This document shows positions 8,293 to 16,179 of a stretch of DNA of 33,058 bases, one piece after another; position 1 is the stretch's first letter; each line of letters begins with the position of its first letter. The position numbers and the translations under genes are program-made. The notes beneath the pieces were generated by a model. The model saw only the letters and a program-made list of their open reading frames with translations. It searched no databases and was not told the DNA's origin. The stretch is taken from contig JBBQXF010000052.1 of NCBI GenBank assembly GCA_038209965.1, positions 1 through 33,058 on the forward strand, written 5' to 3'. This stretch comes from JALONO01 sp038209965. GTDB taxonomy: Bacteria > Bacteroidota > Bacteroidia > Cytophagales > Thermoflexibacteraceae.

Positions 8293-8952
8293 TTATTGAT
8301 TTCCGGTGGAATCTGGGGCGGTGGTGGAGTCCTCCTCGATCAAGTCAGTAGGCGTAGCTGCATCAACCTCGCCCATTATTGATCGCAAAGAATCGGCCCG
8401 GATGCTTTCGGCCGAGCGGCGAATGGCCGCTACGGCAATGTCTTCGATGCGGGCTGCCCCGCCATTGGTCACCCAAACCGATACACTGACCAAGAGCGAA
8501 TCTTGATTGATCCAACTGGCGGCGTTCTCTAGGGCTTTGGCATTTTCGCTATTGGTAAAGTAGGATTCAATGCCCGCCTTGAGTGTCATCGTCCTGTTGT
8601 ACGCATATTCTGGGGTAACGTGCAGGAACACCTTGCCGGCGGGTGGATGCTGCCACAAGCCGGCCGGTTCATAAAATTCACCCACTTTTTTGAGTTCCAA
8701 ATACAGATCATCGCCAAAACGGTACGTCTTGGTGGAGTCAATATCATTGGGCAGGGTATCATAATTTAAATTGGAGAATGTGTAGCCAAGATCCACATAG
8801 TCGCCCCGGAGCATGTCGCGCGGATCACGCGGGATCACATGCAGGCGGATTTTCTGACCCACCACCTGCGGGTAGAATGCCTTGGCGAACATGCCCACTA
8901 AAATGAGGCATTGAAATGCGATCAGGGCAAGCAAGAGGGTTTTCTTGGTCAT
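8293..8952 (-). CDS. GDYxxLxY domain-containing membrane-anchored protein
   Basis: 219 residues. An N-terminal hydrophobic helix (about 5-25) acts as a signal anchor. It is followed by the family-defining sequence R-D-P-R-D-M-L-R-GDYVDLGY, so it belongs to the GDYxxLxY proteins, whose function is unknown. In other genomes these usually lie beside multi-pass membrane proteins with DUF2157 or DUF4401; here no such partner is adjacent, so the gene seems detached from its usual neighbours. The C-terminal 40 residues (acidic and S/T-rich, ending DSTGNQ) look disordered. The stop is 88 bases from the thioredoxin gene start, in the same direction. Confidence 0.82.
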   Translation of the reverse strand: MTKKTLLLALIAFQCLILVGMFAKAFYPQVVGQKIRLHVIPRDPRDMLRGDYVDLGYTFSNLNYDTLPNDIDSTKTYRFGDDLYLELKKVGEFYEPAGLWQHPPAGKVFLHVTPEYAYNRTMTLKAGIESYFTNSENAKALENAASWINQDSLLVSVSVWVTNGGAARIEDIAVAAIRRSAESIRADSLRSIMGEVDAATPTDLIEEDSTTAPDSTGNQ

Positions 8953-9014
8953 GGCTCAGATAGGAAATGAAGTACCAAGATACCGCTTTTTTTGCAAAAA
9001 ACGCTGGTCAGCGG

Positions 9015-9926
9015 CTATTGGCCCACCAGTTTCATTGCCCGATCGGGATAGTCGGTAATGAGGCCATTCACGCCCAACTTTTTGATCGCCACCATCTCCT
9101 CGTAATTGTTGACGGTCCAAGGGATCACTTTCATTTGCTTGGTCGCGGCGAAGGCCACCATTTCGGCAGTGACCAATTTATAATAGGGGCTATATATTTG
9201 GGGCACAAACCCCAAGCCCGCAATTGCATCCTCGGTCGCCACCTTGGTTCCCACCAAATAGGCCAATGTGACTGCTGGGTATTTTGCGTGCATCACTTGC
9301 AACACTTTGGGATCAAAAGATTGAATGTTGATCCGTTTTAGCATTTTCTTTTCTTTTAACAATTGGTACACCATTTCGCAAAAAGCGGTTGGTTCGGGCT
9401 GGAAAATAGTGTACTCATCGGGGACTGATTTGATTTCAATGTTATAATTGGGCTTGGGCAATTGCTTGTCCGCCACATATTTTTCCACTGCATCAATGGT
9501 GGCTGAGAGCAATGGCTTGGCCACTTTCAACTTTTGTTGTTCGGGATAGCTGGGGTCGCCCTTGCTGCCGCAGTCACAGCGCTCGATCTCAGCATACTCC
9601 ATTTGGTAAAGGTTGTATTTTTTCTCCTCGCCCGGCGCAATGGCTTGCCCGGTTGATCCCGTGCAGATGCGAGCGGCAAGCCAAGGCTCGTGCGAAACCA
9701 CAATTTGCCGATCCTTGCTGATCACCACGTCTAGCTCGAGGGTGGTCACGCCCAAGTCCACCGCCTTTAAGAAGGCCGGGATCGAGTTTTCGGGCAGCAA
9801 ACCCCGGCAGCCCCGGTGGCCCTGAATGTCAAATGGAGCGTTCGCTTGTTTCATTTTGGTGTTTTGGGGGCTAGCACAGGCCAGCACTAGCGCAGTTGGG
9901 AAAAGGGCAAGCCAGCGGAGTTTCAT
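9015..9926 (-). CDS. Glycerophosphodiester phosphodiesterase lipoprotein
   Basis: 303 residues. It hydrolyses glycerophosphodiesters such as glycerophosphocholine to glycerol-3-phosphate and an alcohol. The lipoprotein signal ends LVLAC (C17), so the enzyme is anchored in the envelope. GDPD motifs follow: G-H37-R38-G-C-R-G-L-L-P-E46-N, then E64-L-D66 (metal ligands) and H79 in VVSHEPW, with a TIM-barrel-like remainder carrying NIEIK and the C-terminal PWTVNN and LITDYPD motifs. About 30 residues longer than cytosolic GlpQ-like forms because of the signal and an insert containing two cysteines (ERCDCG). It is the first gene of a minus-strand group with the GDYxxLxY and thioredoxin-like genes, but the spacing is loose. 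Confidence 0.92.
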   Translation of the reverse strand: MKLRWLALFPTALVLACASPQNTKMKQANAPFDIQGHRGCRGLLPENSIPAFLKAVDLGVTTLELDVVISKDRQIVVSHEPWLAARICTGSTGQAIAPGEEKKYNLYQMEYAEIERCDCGSKGDPSYPEQQKLKVAKPLLSATIDAVEKYVADKQLPKPNYNIEIKSVPDEYTIFQPEPTAFCEMVYQLLKEKKMLKRINIQSFDPKVLQVMHAKYPAVTLAYLVGTKVATEDAIAGLGFVPQIYSPYYKLVTAEMVAFAATKQMKVIPWTVNNYEEMVAIKKLGVNGLITDYPDRAMKLVGQ

Positions 9927-10014
9927 GAGTGGTTGTTTTTTGCCAAAATTGCACCATTAAAATAGAAAGTGTTGCCGGCTGCGTATTAAGGTTTGGTTAA
10001 GCTTGGTGCAAGGA

Positions 10015-11301
10015 CTATAGATCGTCCAGTTCGGCCACCACAAAAGTGCTCCCGCCCACCAACACCAGATCGGCCGGCCCAGCGGCGGCCCGGGCCGCTT
10101 GGTAGGCGGCCATCACGGAAAGGTAGGTCGCGCCCCGCAGTTGGTAGGCCGCTGCTTGCTCGCACAGGATTTCGGCGGTCAGCCCACGCGGGATGTCGGG
10201 ACAACAAAAATAGTAAGTAGCTTGGGAAGGCAATAATGTCAATATTTTACTCAAATCCTTGTCATTTACCGTCCCGTACACTAAGTGCAGGTGCTCGTGC
10301 GGGGTTAAGCTCACTTGGGCCAAGACTTGCCGAATACCATCTTCATTGTGCCCCGTGTCGGCCACTACCAAGGGCTTGGTGCCCAATTGTTGCCAGCGGC
10401 CTTTCAGCCCCGTCATAGCCACTACTTGGGCCAGCCCTTGGCGAATGTGATCGGGTTGAATGTTTTTTTGGTATCGCTCGTTATAAATCTCCACGGTTTT
10501 GAGCACTCCAACGATGTTTTTGGTTTGGTACAATCCCTTGAGTTCGCAAACAGCGTCGGCCAAAAAAAGCTGACCCTGCCGAAAAACCTGAAAGTGGATT
10601 TGGTCAGCCTGCCACTCAATGCGGTAATCATGATCGGCAAAGTAAATCGGGCTGGTGGTTTGTTGGGCTTTGCTGGCAAACACGGCGGCTACTTCAGACT
10701 GGTATTGGCTGATGATCACAGGCACTTGGACTTTAACAATGCCGGCTTTTTCAAACGCAATTTCGGGCAGGGTATCGCCCAGCAGGTTTTGGTGGTCGTA
10801 GCTGATGTTGGTGATCAAGCTGATCAACGGCTGGATCACATTGGTGGCATCCAATCGCCCGCCCAACCCTACTTCCACTATGGCGATGTCTACCCGTTGG
10901 CGGGCAAAAAAGTCATAGGCCATGGCTACCGTAAGCTCAAAAAACGAGGGACTGATCGCTTCAATGGCCGGGCGGCAGCGTTCAACAAATTCCACGACAT
11001 CGGCCTGGCCAATTTCTTGACCATTGAGACGGATTCTTTCGGTGAAATTCTTGAGGTGGGGCGAGGTGTATAGCCCAGTCCGATAGCCGGCTGATTGAAA
11101 AATGGCCGCCAATAAATGGGACGAACTGCCCTTGCCATTTGTTCCGGCCACGTGGATGGCCGGAAATTGGTGTTGTGGGTGGTTCAAAAATTCACACAGG
11201 GCAAGGGTATTGTGCAAATCGGCACGATAAGCCGCCGTACCAATGCGCTGGAACATGGGTACGGTGCTATACAAATAGTGCAGGGTTTCGCGGTAATTCA
11301 T
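10015..11301 (-). CDS. folC: Bifunctional dihydrofolate synthase/folylpolyglutamate synthase
   Basis: 428 residues, normal length. It adds L-glutamate to dihydropteroate and then to folates in the cytosol, using ATP. The Mur-ligase fold is clear: P-loop VAGTNGKGSS (G53-S59), then YTSPHLKNFTERIR, the central VGLGGRLDATNV motif that binds Mg2+, NISYDHQNLLG, and a conserved lysine region FEKAGIVK. The C-terminal glutamate-ligase domain includes TGLKGRWQ and DTGHNEDG. The start codon overlaps the stop of the upstream STAS gene by one base (TAATG), so the two are translationally linked. This pairing of STAS with folC has no obvious functional reason. Confidence 0.96.
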   Translation of the reverse strand: MNYRETLHYLYSTVPMFQRIGTAAYRADLHNTLALCEFLNHPQHQFPAIHVAGTNGKGSSSHLLAAIFQSAGYRTGLYTSPHLKNFTERIRLNGQEIGQADVVEFVERCRPAIEAISPSFFELTVAMAYDFFARQRVDIAIVEVGLGGRLDATNVIQPLISLITNISYDHQNLLGDTLPEIAFEKAGIVKVQVPVIISQYQSEVAAVFASKAQQTTSPIYFADHDYRIEWQADQIHFQVFRQGQLFLADAVCELKGLYQTKNIVGVLKTVEIYNERYQKNIQPDHIRQGLAQVVAMTGLKGRWQQLGTKPLVVADTGHNEDGIRQVLAQVSLTPHEHLHLVYGTVNDKDLSKILTLLPSQATYYFCCPDIPRGLTAEILCEQAAAYQLRGATYLSVMAAYQAARAAAGPADLVLVGGSTFVVAELDDL

Positions 11302-11681
11302 TAAACGTCTTCTTCGGCGGTCAAATCTTTTTGGATTTCGTGCAAAAATACGGTGTCAATGGCCTCTGCCACTGTCGATAGAAGAGTAAAAACATTGTCC
11401 AATTTAGAAATAGTGACTAGTTTATGCACATGTTCTGTTAGCCCAACCATCACCAAAGTTCCATTTACCTCGGTCGAGAGGCGGTTGGCTACCAGCAAAG
11501 CACTTAGGCCCGAGGAATCGACATATTTGACGTGACCCAAATCAAGGATCAGGTTGACGGTGCTCGACTGATAAAGGGTCAAGAACTCGGTCTTCAACTG
11601 GGGCGCGATCAGGGTGTGCAACTTTTCCTCCTCGAGGGTAAACAAGGTGTATTTCTCGTGTTTCTCAACCGAATATTTCAT
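11301..11681 (-). CDS. STAS-domain anti-sigma factor antagonist
   Basis: 126 residues from the ATG at 11681; a TTG at 11699 could add six. It is a single STAS domain like SpoIIAA/RsbV: a strand-helix pattern and the phosphorylation loop V-D55-S-S57-G-L-S-ALL, where S57 matches the regulatory serine. Such proteins bind an anti-sigma kinase, or a partner switch, in the unphosphorylated state. No kinase or PP2C phosphatase gene is nearby, so its partners are encoded elsewhere. The tail (TAEEDV) is acidic. It lies between purC and folC on the same strand, overlapping folC by one base. A -7 box (TAATTTTG on this strand) occurs at 11831-11838, inside the purC 3' end. Confidence 0.88.
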   Translation of the reverse strand: MKYSVEKHEKYTLFTLEEEKLHTLIAPQLKTEFLTLYQSSTVNLILDLGHVKYVDSSGLSALLVANRLSTEVNGTLVMVGLTEHVHKLVTISKLDNVFTLLSTVAEAIDTVFLHEIQKDLTAEEDV

Positions 11682-11842
11682 GGTTCTGGAATTAGGCAAA
11701 GATTAAAGTGATTTAGGCGGTTAATTCATTTGATAATCAATGGTTTATTACTCTGATTGGTGGAGAACCCATTTTGATATGAGGTTATCGGCGTACAAGT
11801 CCATTTGCGGTAGCAAAACGGATAGTTGAACAAAATTAATGG

Positions 11843-12781
11843 TTATTTGGGCAAATAAGTCCTTACTTGTTGTTCGATGTCGGTCAAAATGGTGGCATAA
11901 TCGCCCCGAAAAAACTGGTTGCCCGTTAAGCGTTCGTACAGTTCTACGTAGCGATCGGTGATTTCCGCCACTTTTAGGTCTGACATCAACGGGACGCTCT
12001 GGCCCGCGTGGCCTTGAAACCCATTGGCAATCAGCCATTCTCTAACAAATTCTTTGGAGAGTTGCCGTTGTACCTCGCCCCGATCTTGCCGTTCGGCATA
12101 GCCGTCAGCGTAGAAATAACGGGAAGAGTCAGGGGTGTGGATTTCGTCAATAAGGTATACTTGGCCGTCCAGTTTGCCAAATTCATACTTGGTGTCCACC
12201 AAAATCAGCCCACGCTGGGCGGCCAACTGGGAACCACGCTCAAAAAGCTGAAAGGTGTATTTTTTCAACAGGGTATAATCGGTTGGATCCACTATGCCTT
12301 GGGTCAGTAAGTCGGCCCCGCTAATGTCTTCGTCGTGGCCTTGGCTGGCTTTGGTCGTCGGGGTGATGATGGGGTGGGGGAGGGGGTCGTTTTCGCGCAG
12401 CCCCTCGGGCAGGGGTTCGCCGCACAGCGTGCGCCCACCAGCGCGATAGGTGCGCCACGCATGGCCCGCCAAATAGCCCCGGATCACCATTTCCACTTTG
12501 AACGGCTCGCATTTTTTGCCGATGCTCACGCTGGGGTGGGGCGAAGCTTCCAGCCAATTGGGCACCAGATCGGCGGTGTCCCGCAGGGCTTGGGCGGCGA
12601 TCTGGTTCAAAACCTGCCCTTTATAGGGAATAGCGCGGGGCAGCACCACATCGAAAGCCGAAATCCGATCGGAAGCAATGACCACCAAGTGCCGGGGAAA
12701 ATGATACACATCGCGTACTTTGCCGCGATAGAACCCCGTCTGACCGGGAAATTGGAAATGAGTTTCTTTGAGCGCGTCCAT
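11843..12781 (-). CDS. purC: Phosphoribosylaminoimidazole-succinocarboxamide synthase (SAICAR synthase)
   Basis: 312 residues from the ATG at 12781; the open frame continues to a TTG at 12826, but that leader is not part of the family. It performs the purine-pathway step that joins CAIR and aspartate using ATP. Motifs: the N-terminal GKVRDVY, SDRISAFDVVLP, then VEMVIRGYLAGHAWR and the DTKYEFG / IDEIHTPDSSRY block that holds the ATP and metal sites. It is of the longer type (about 300 residues, as in yeast and many Bacteroidota), not the 240-residue type. A -7 box (12824-12831) gives a leader of about 40 bases. It heads the purC-STAS-folC run. Confidence 0.96.
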   Translation of the reverse strand: MDALKETHFQFPGQTGFYRGKVRDVYHFPRHLVVIASDRISAFDVVLPRAIPYKGQVLNQIAAQALRDTADLVPNWLEASPHPSVSIGKKCEPFKVEMVIRGYLAGHAWRTYRAGGRTLCGEPLPEGLRENDPLPHPIITPTTKASQGHDEDISGADLLTQGIVDPTDYTLLKKYTFQLFERGSQLAAQRGLILVDTKYEFGKLDGQVYLIDEIHTPDSSRYFYADGYAERQDRGEVQRQLSKEFVREWLIANGFQGHAGQSVPLMSDLKVAEITDRYVELYERLTGNQFFRGDYATILTDIEQQVRTYLPK

Positions 12782-12823
12782 GAATATAACCACCAAGCCA
12801 AGCAATCGGGCGTTGATTGACAC

Positions 12824-12831
12824 CAAAAGTA
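12824..12831 (-). promoter_or_regulatory. Bacteroidota -7 promoter element for purC
   Basis: The minus strand reads TACTTTTG, an exact TAnnTTTG match, 42 bases before the purC ATG at 12781. It supports the shorter start, because the alternative TTG at 12826 lies inside the box. No -33 TTTG is evident. Confidence 0.5.
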
Positions 12832-12916
12832 GTAAGTTTCCGTTAAATGTGAGGGGAAGATAAAGGGCTTCGCCACAGTGGGTCTAAAATCGCGGTCTAC
12901 AATAACTTTATTTTCC

Positions 12917-14098
12917 ATGTCAACCGTTCGCCCGATTCTCACCCGCACTGTATGGCTACTCGCTTTGGTGAGCCTGTTCACCGATATGGCCAGTGAGATG
13001 CTGTACCCCATCATGCCCATTTACCTCCAAAGCATTGGTTTTTCGGTGATCTGGATTGGTTGGCTGGAGGGACTGGCCGAGGCCGTGGCCGGCTTGGGCA
13101 AGGGCTATTTTGGCAAAATGTCCGACAGTTTGGGCAAGCGTTTGCCTTTTGTCCAATGGGGGTACGGATTGAGCGCGCTGGCCAAACCGTTGCTGGCCGT
13201 TATGGTGTTGCCTTGGTGGGTATTGCTGGTCCGCACGATCGACCGCTTGGGCAAGGGGCTGCGCACGGGGGCACGCGATGCCATCCTGTCCGACGAGGCT
13301 ACTCCTCAAACCAAGGGACAGGTATTTGGTTTCCACCGCTCGATGGATACGCTGGGGGCGGTTTTTGGCCCTTTACTGGCCTTGGTTTACCTCTATTTTT
13401 ATCCCGGACAGTATCAATTGTTGTTTCTGCTGGCGTTTTTGCCGGGCTTGGTCGCTATTATCTGCACGCTGATCCTCAAAGAAAGTCCAAACACGGTGGC
13501 CACCGGGGCCAAAGTGAGGATCGGGGCTTTTTTCGATTATTGGCAAGAAGCCCCCGGCACATACAAAAAGCTGGTCGCGGGTCTGTTGCTCTTTGCCTTG
13601 TTCAATAGTTCTGACTTGTTCTTGCTCCTTAAAATGAAGCAGGCCGGGCTGGACGATACCGTTGTGATTGGGATTTACATTTTTTATAACCTTGTGTATG
13701 CGCTTTTCGCGTATCCAATCGGCAAACTGGCCGATCGGATCGGCCTTAAAAAGGCGTTTATCCTTGGAATGGGCTTGTTTTCGGTCGCCTATGCCATTGT
13801 TGCGGTCAGTGATGCGCTCCCCCTTTTCTTGCTCGGCTTTTTCCTCTATGGTTGTTATGCTGCGTGTACCGAAGGCATTGCCAAAGCTTGGATCAGCAAT
13901 TTGGTGCCCAAAAGTGCCACGGCATCGGCCATTGGCACCTTTGCGGGTTTCAACAGTTTGAGCGCGCTGCTGGCCAGTGGGCTGGCCGGGCTGGTCTGGG
14001 ATCAGGCGGGGGCAGGTATTGCACTGGGCATTTCAGCGGCAATGGCCCTAGTGGTGGCCGCGTACTTTTTTTGGGTCAAACTGCCTGACCGGGCTTGA
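12917..14098 (+). CDS. Major facilitator superfamily transporter
   Basis: 393 residues from the ATG at 12917; an open extension to 12878 is not hydrophobic and lacks support. Twelve membrane segments can be traced. The N-terminal signature L-V-S-L-F-T-DMASEMLYPI and the loop 2-3 motif (G-K-M-S-D-SLGKR), followed by a charged DRLGKGLRTGARDA segment, place it in a drug-efflux-like MFS subfamily common in bacteria. The second half repeats the loop motif as GKLADRIGLK. Substrate unknown. TAACTTTA, one mismatch from the -7 consensus, ends six bases before the ATG. It is divergent from purC, whose start is 135 bases away. Confidence 0.9.
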   Translation: MSTVRPILTRTVWLLALVSLFTDMASEMLYPIMPIYLQSIGFSVIWIGWLEGLAEAVAGLGKGYFGKMSDSLGKRLPFVQWGYGLSALAKPLLAVMVLPWWVLLVRTIDRLGKGLRTGARDAILSDEATPQTKGQVFGFHRSMDTLGAVFGPLLALVYLYFYPGQYQLLFLLAFLPGLVAIICTLILKESPNTVATGAKVRIGAFFDYWQEAPGTYKKLVAGLLLFALFNSSDLFLLLKMKQAGLDDTVVIGIYIFYNLVYALFAYPIGKLADRIGLKKAFILGMGLFSVAYAIVAVSDALPLFLLGFFLYGCYAACTEGIAKAWISNLVPKSATASAIGTFAGFNSLSALLASGLAGLVWDQAGAGIALGISAAMALVVAAYFFWVKLPDRA

Positions 14099-14280
14099 CG
14101 TAATTACCTACCATACTCAAAACGAGTTGTTTTGGCACGCGATGGCCGCTCACCCTGATTGGGCTTTCTGGCGCTGAATGAACGCGGGTTGTTGGAATTG
14201 GGGTAAAAAGTTTCTGGACAAAATCTTGAGCCGCGAGCGAATTTCGCAAAATCAGATGTCCCCACTAGACTTGGCAAAAC

Positions 14281-14562
14281 CTAAAAATTGCTGCTCCAAT
14301 CGCGGGTCAGGCGCAATAGTGGCGGATCCACTTTGATGGTTTGACTGCCCAGAAATTCCCAACCAACTTCCATGCGACGCAGGGCGTGGGCATAATCTTT
14401 GCGGAGGCAGGGGTCATCCATCCGCTCAATGGCTTGGCACATTTCCTTGTGAAGGAGGGCCATTTTTTGGGCCAGTTCGCCGGTTGGCTTGTCGCGATAG
14501 TTGAGTCTGATCAGTAGGAACTCCATTTCAAAAGTATGGAGCGATTTAGTGGAGCTAGACAT
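14281..14562 (-). CDS. Hypothetical small helical protein
   Basis: 93 residues, not recognised. The sequence is helical and amphipathic (FEMEFLLIRLNYR, LAQKMALLHKEMCQAIERM, LRKDYAHALRRMEVGWEFL), with no signal peptide or membrane segment. The start is an ATG (14562) shortly after an A+T-rich stretch; base usage is like the neighbouring genes. It sits between the convergent MFS gene and the exported aminotransferase gene, about 160 bases from the latter, in the same direction. It could be a small regulatory or scaffold protein; nothing more can be said. Confidence 0.6.
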   Translation of the reverse strand: MSSSTKSLHTFEMEFLLIRLNYRDKPTGELAQKMALLHKEMCQAIERMDDPCLRKDYAHALRRMEVGWEFLGSQTIKVDPPLLRLTRDWSSNF

Positions 14563-14674
14563 TTTTCATGTACTTTGACCTAATAATGACAAATCTGATA
14601 CCTAGTTTATAACTTACTGGTTATTAGATTTTTAAATAGAAAACATTGAATCTCCTGAATTAAAAGCGGACAAC

Positions 14675-14716
14675 TTGACTGGCCATCTGTCCGCTGGTGG
14701 ACAGATGGCCAGTCAA
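14675..14716 (-). terminator. 18-bp perfect hairpin directly after the aminotransferase stop codon
   Basis: TTGACTGGCCATCTGTCC at 14675-14692 pairs without mismatch with 14699-14716; the loop is GCTGGT. It begins three bases after the TAG stop of the aminotransferase gene. On the minus strand it is followed by GTTGTCCGCTTTTAATT, which has only a short T-run about ten bases later. It is probably a terminator or a 3'-end stabilising stem, but it is unusually long and G+C-balanced for this window. Confidence 0.6.
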
Positions 14717-14719
14717 TGC

Positions 14720-15931
14720 CTACGAAGGCATTAACTGCCTGAGTGCCCGAACGAAGAATTGCATTTCGTCCAATGTGCCGATACTCACCCGGCCCCATTT
14801 CGTGCCATAATCGTCCCATTGCCGGAGATAGATATTTTGGCGCTGCATGTCCTTGACAAAATCGGAGGTATAATTGGCAATCGAAAAATAAACAAAGTTG
14901 GTGTACGAGGGAATATACTGGATCTTCATTTTGCCCAATTCTTCCTGTACATAAGTGCGCGCAATAGCATTTTTATCTTTGCTCATTTGGGCGAAGGCCG
15001 TGTCCTGTATGCTGGCCAACGCAGCGGCAGTAGAAGTATTGCTCACTGCCAGTGCACCACCGTGGCGCAGGGGTTCCAAGGCTTTGATCGTGTCGGGGTG
15101 GGCCAAGGCATAGCCAGTGCGCAATCCAGCCATGGCATAGATTTTGGAAAACGTGCGCGAGATGATAATTTTTGGGTTGTTGGCAATCAAGCTTGACATT
15201 GATTCATTGTCGGGAAGGTTGAGGAAATCGATGTAAGCCTCATCCACCATTACATAGGCTTTTTTGCTGGCCTCGATACAAAAATCCTTGACCACCGAAG
15301 GCTTGAGCAGGGTTCCGGTGGGATTGTTGGGGTTGCAAACATAGACCATCTTGGTTTTGCGATCCATCTTGGCCAACATTTGGGGCAAATCGTGCATTTT
15401 ATCGCTGGTAAGCTGCACTTTGGTCACTTCAACCCCAAGCTTGACAAAATGGTCAGCCATCAAGCTGAAAGTGGGCCACGGAAATACCACATTGCCCTTC
15501 GATTTGCCCAAATAAGTGATGAAAGTGCCAGTAATTCCCAACACTTCCGAAGATCCGGCCGTCATCAAAATGGACTCTTTGGCCACTCCATCCTTGTCGG
15601 CGATGGACTGTAACAGTTGTTGGCTATTTGGCCCGTTGAAACCATAACGGTTGGCTTGCCCCAGGGCATCCATCACGGCTTGGCGGGCTTTGGGCGAAAT
15701 TCCGTAAGGGTTTTCGTTCGATCCGAGCAGCACCGCATTGGCTGGAAGGGGCAAGTTGCCCACCATCTCGTTGGTTGAGAACAGGGGCTGTTCCACGGAA
15801 TGGCTCCCACGTGGGCCAGCAAACAAATCGGGAAGAACGGTCAGGCTGGCGGCCAACAATGCGCTTCGTTTTAGCCACTCCCGACGATTGGGGTCATGAC
15901 CAAGGCCGGGTAATTGCTCCATCGGATCCAT
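14720..15931 (-). CDS. Tat-exported HisC-like PLP-dependent aminotransferase
   Basis: 403 residues. The N-terminus has a twin-arginine motif (N15-R16-R17-E-W-L-K) followed by a hydrophobic stretch (ALLAASLTVLPDLFAG), so the folded, cofactor-loaded enzyme is expected to be exported. The rest is a class I/II aminotransferase closest in pattern to histidinol-phosphate aminotransferase: GSNENPYG, GSSEVLG near the cofactor phosphate, NPNNPTGT, DEAY, and the PLP lysine K263 in SRTFSKIYAMAGLR with a downstream arginine for the substrate carboxylate. A cytosolic HisC would not carry a Tat signal. No his genes are adjacent, so a periplasmic transamination is suggested but the substrate is unknown. Confidence 0.87.
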   Translation of the reverse strand: MDPMEQLPGLGHDPNRREWLKRSALLAASLTVLPDLFAGPRGSHSVEQPLFSTNEMVGNLPLPANAVLLGSNENPYGISPKARQAVMDALGQANRYGFNGPNSQQLLQSIADKDGVAKESILMTAGSSEVLGITGTFITYLGKSKGNVVFPWPTFSLMADHFVKLGVEVTKVQLTSDKMHDLPQMLAKMDRKTKMVYVCNPNNPTGTLLKPSVVKDFCIEASKKAYVMVDEAYIDFLNLPDNESMSSLIANNPKIIISRTFSKIYAMAGLRTGYALAHPDTIKALEPLRHGGALAVSNTSTAAALASIQDTAFAQMSKDKNAIARTYVQEELGKMKIQYIPSYTNFVYFSIANYTSDFVKDMQRQNIYLRQWDDYGTKWGRVSIGTLDEMQFFVRALRQLMPS

Positions 15932-16047
15932 ATCGCGGTAATTTTGAGATTTGATAAAATGTGAGCCTAAATTTAATAGATTTTATATAAAAACAAATCT
16001 TTTTTGTAAAAATAGGGGTTAATCTGCGATGTTTCGGGCGTAAATCT

Positions 16048-16092
16048 TGGTTGGATTGCACTTCAAGGGGTGGTTGGATTTTCTGCAAGGGG
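16048..16092 (+). repeat. Two-copy imperfect tandem repeat of about 22 bases
   Basis: 16048-16070 and 16071-16092 both start TGGTTGGATT and end CAAGGGG, with small differences in the middle. It sits in the 248-base gap between the aminotransferase start and the nuoN stop. No coding frame or RNA structure explains it; chance duplication is possible. Confidence 0.45.
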
Positions 16093-16179
16093 TTGCAAAC
16101 CCTGTGAGGGGATTGTTTCCCGCAAGAACGGGCAAGGCTGTCCATTTGAGCGATCAGCGCCATTTATTGGGAAGTGGTT

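Noticed and set aside
14118..14134. CAAAAC/GTTTTG stem after the MFS gene
   Set aside because: Only six base pairs and no T-run, too weak to call a terminator.
16088..16131. Short G+C-rich hairpins downstream of nuoN as a terminator
   Set aside because: Stems of only four to five pairs and no T-run.
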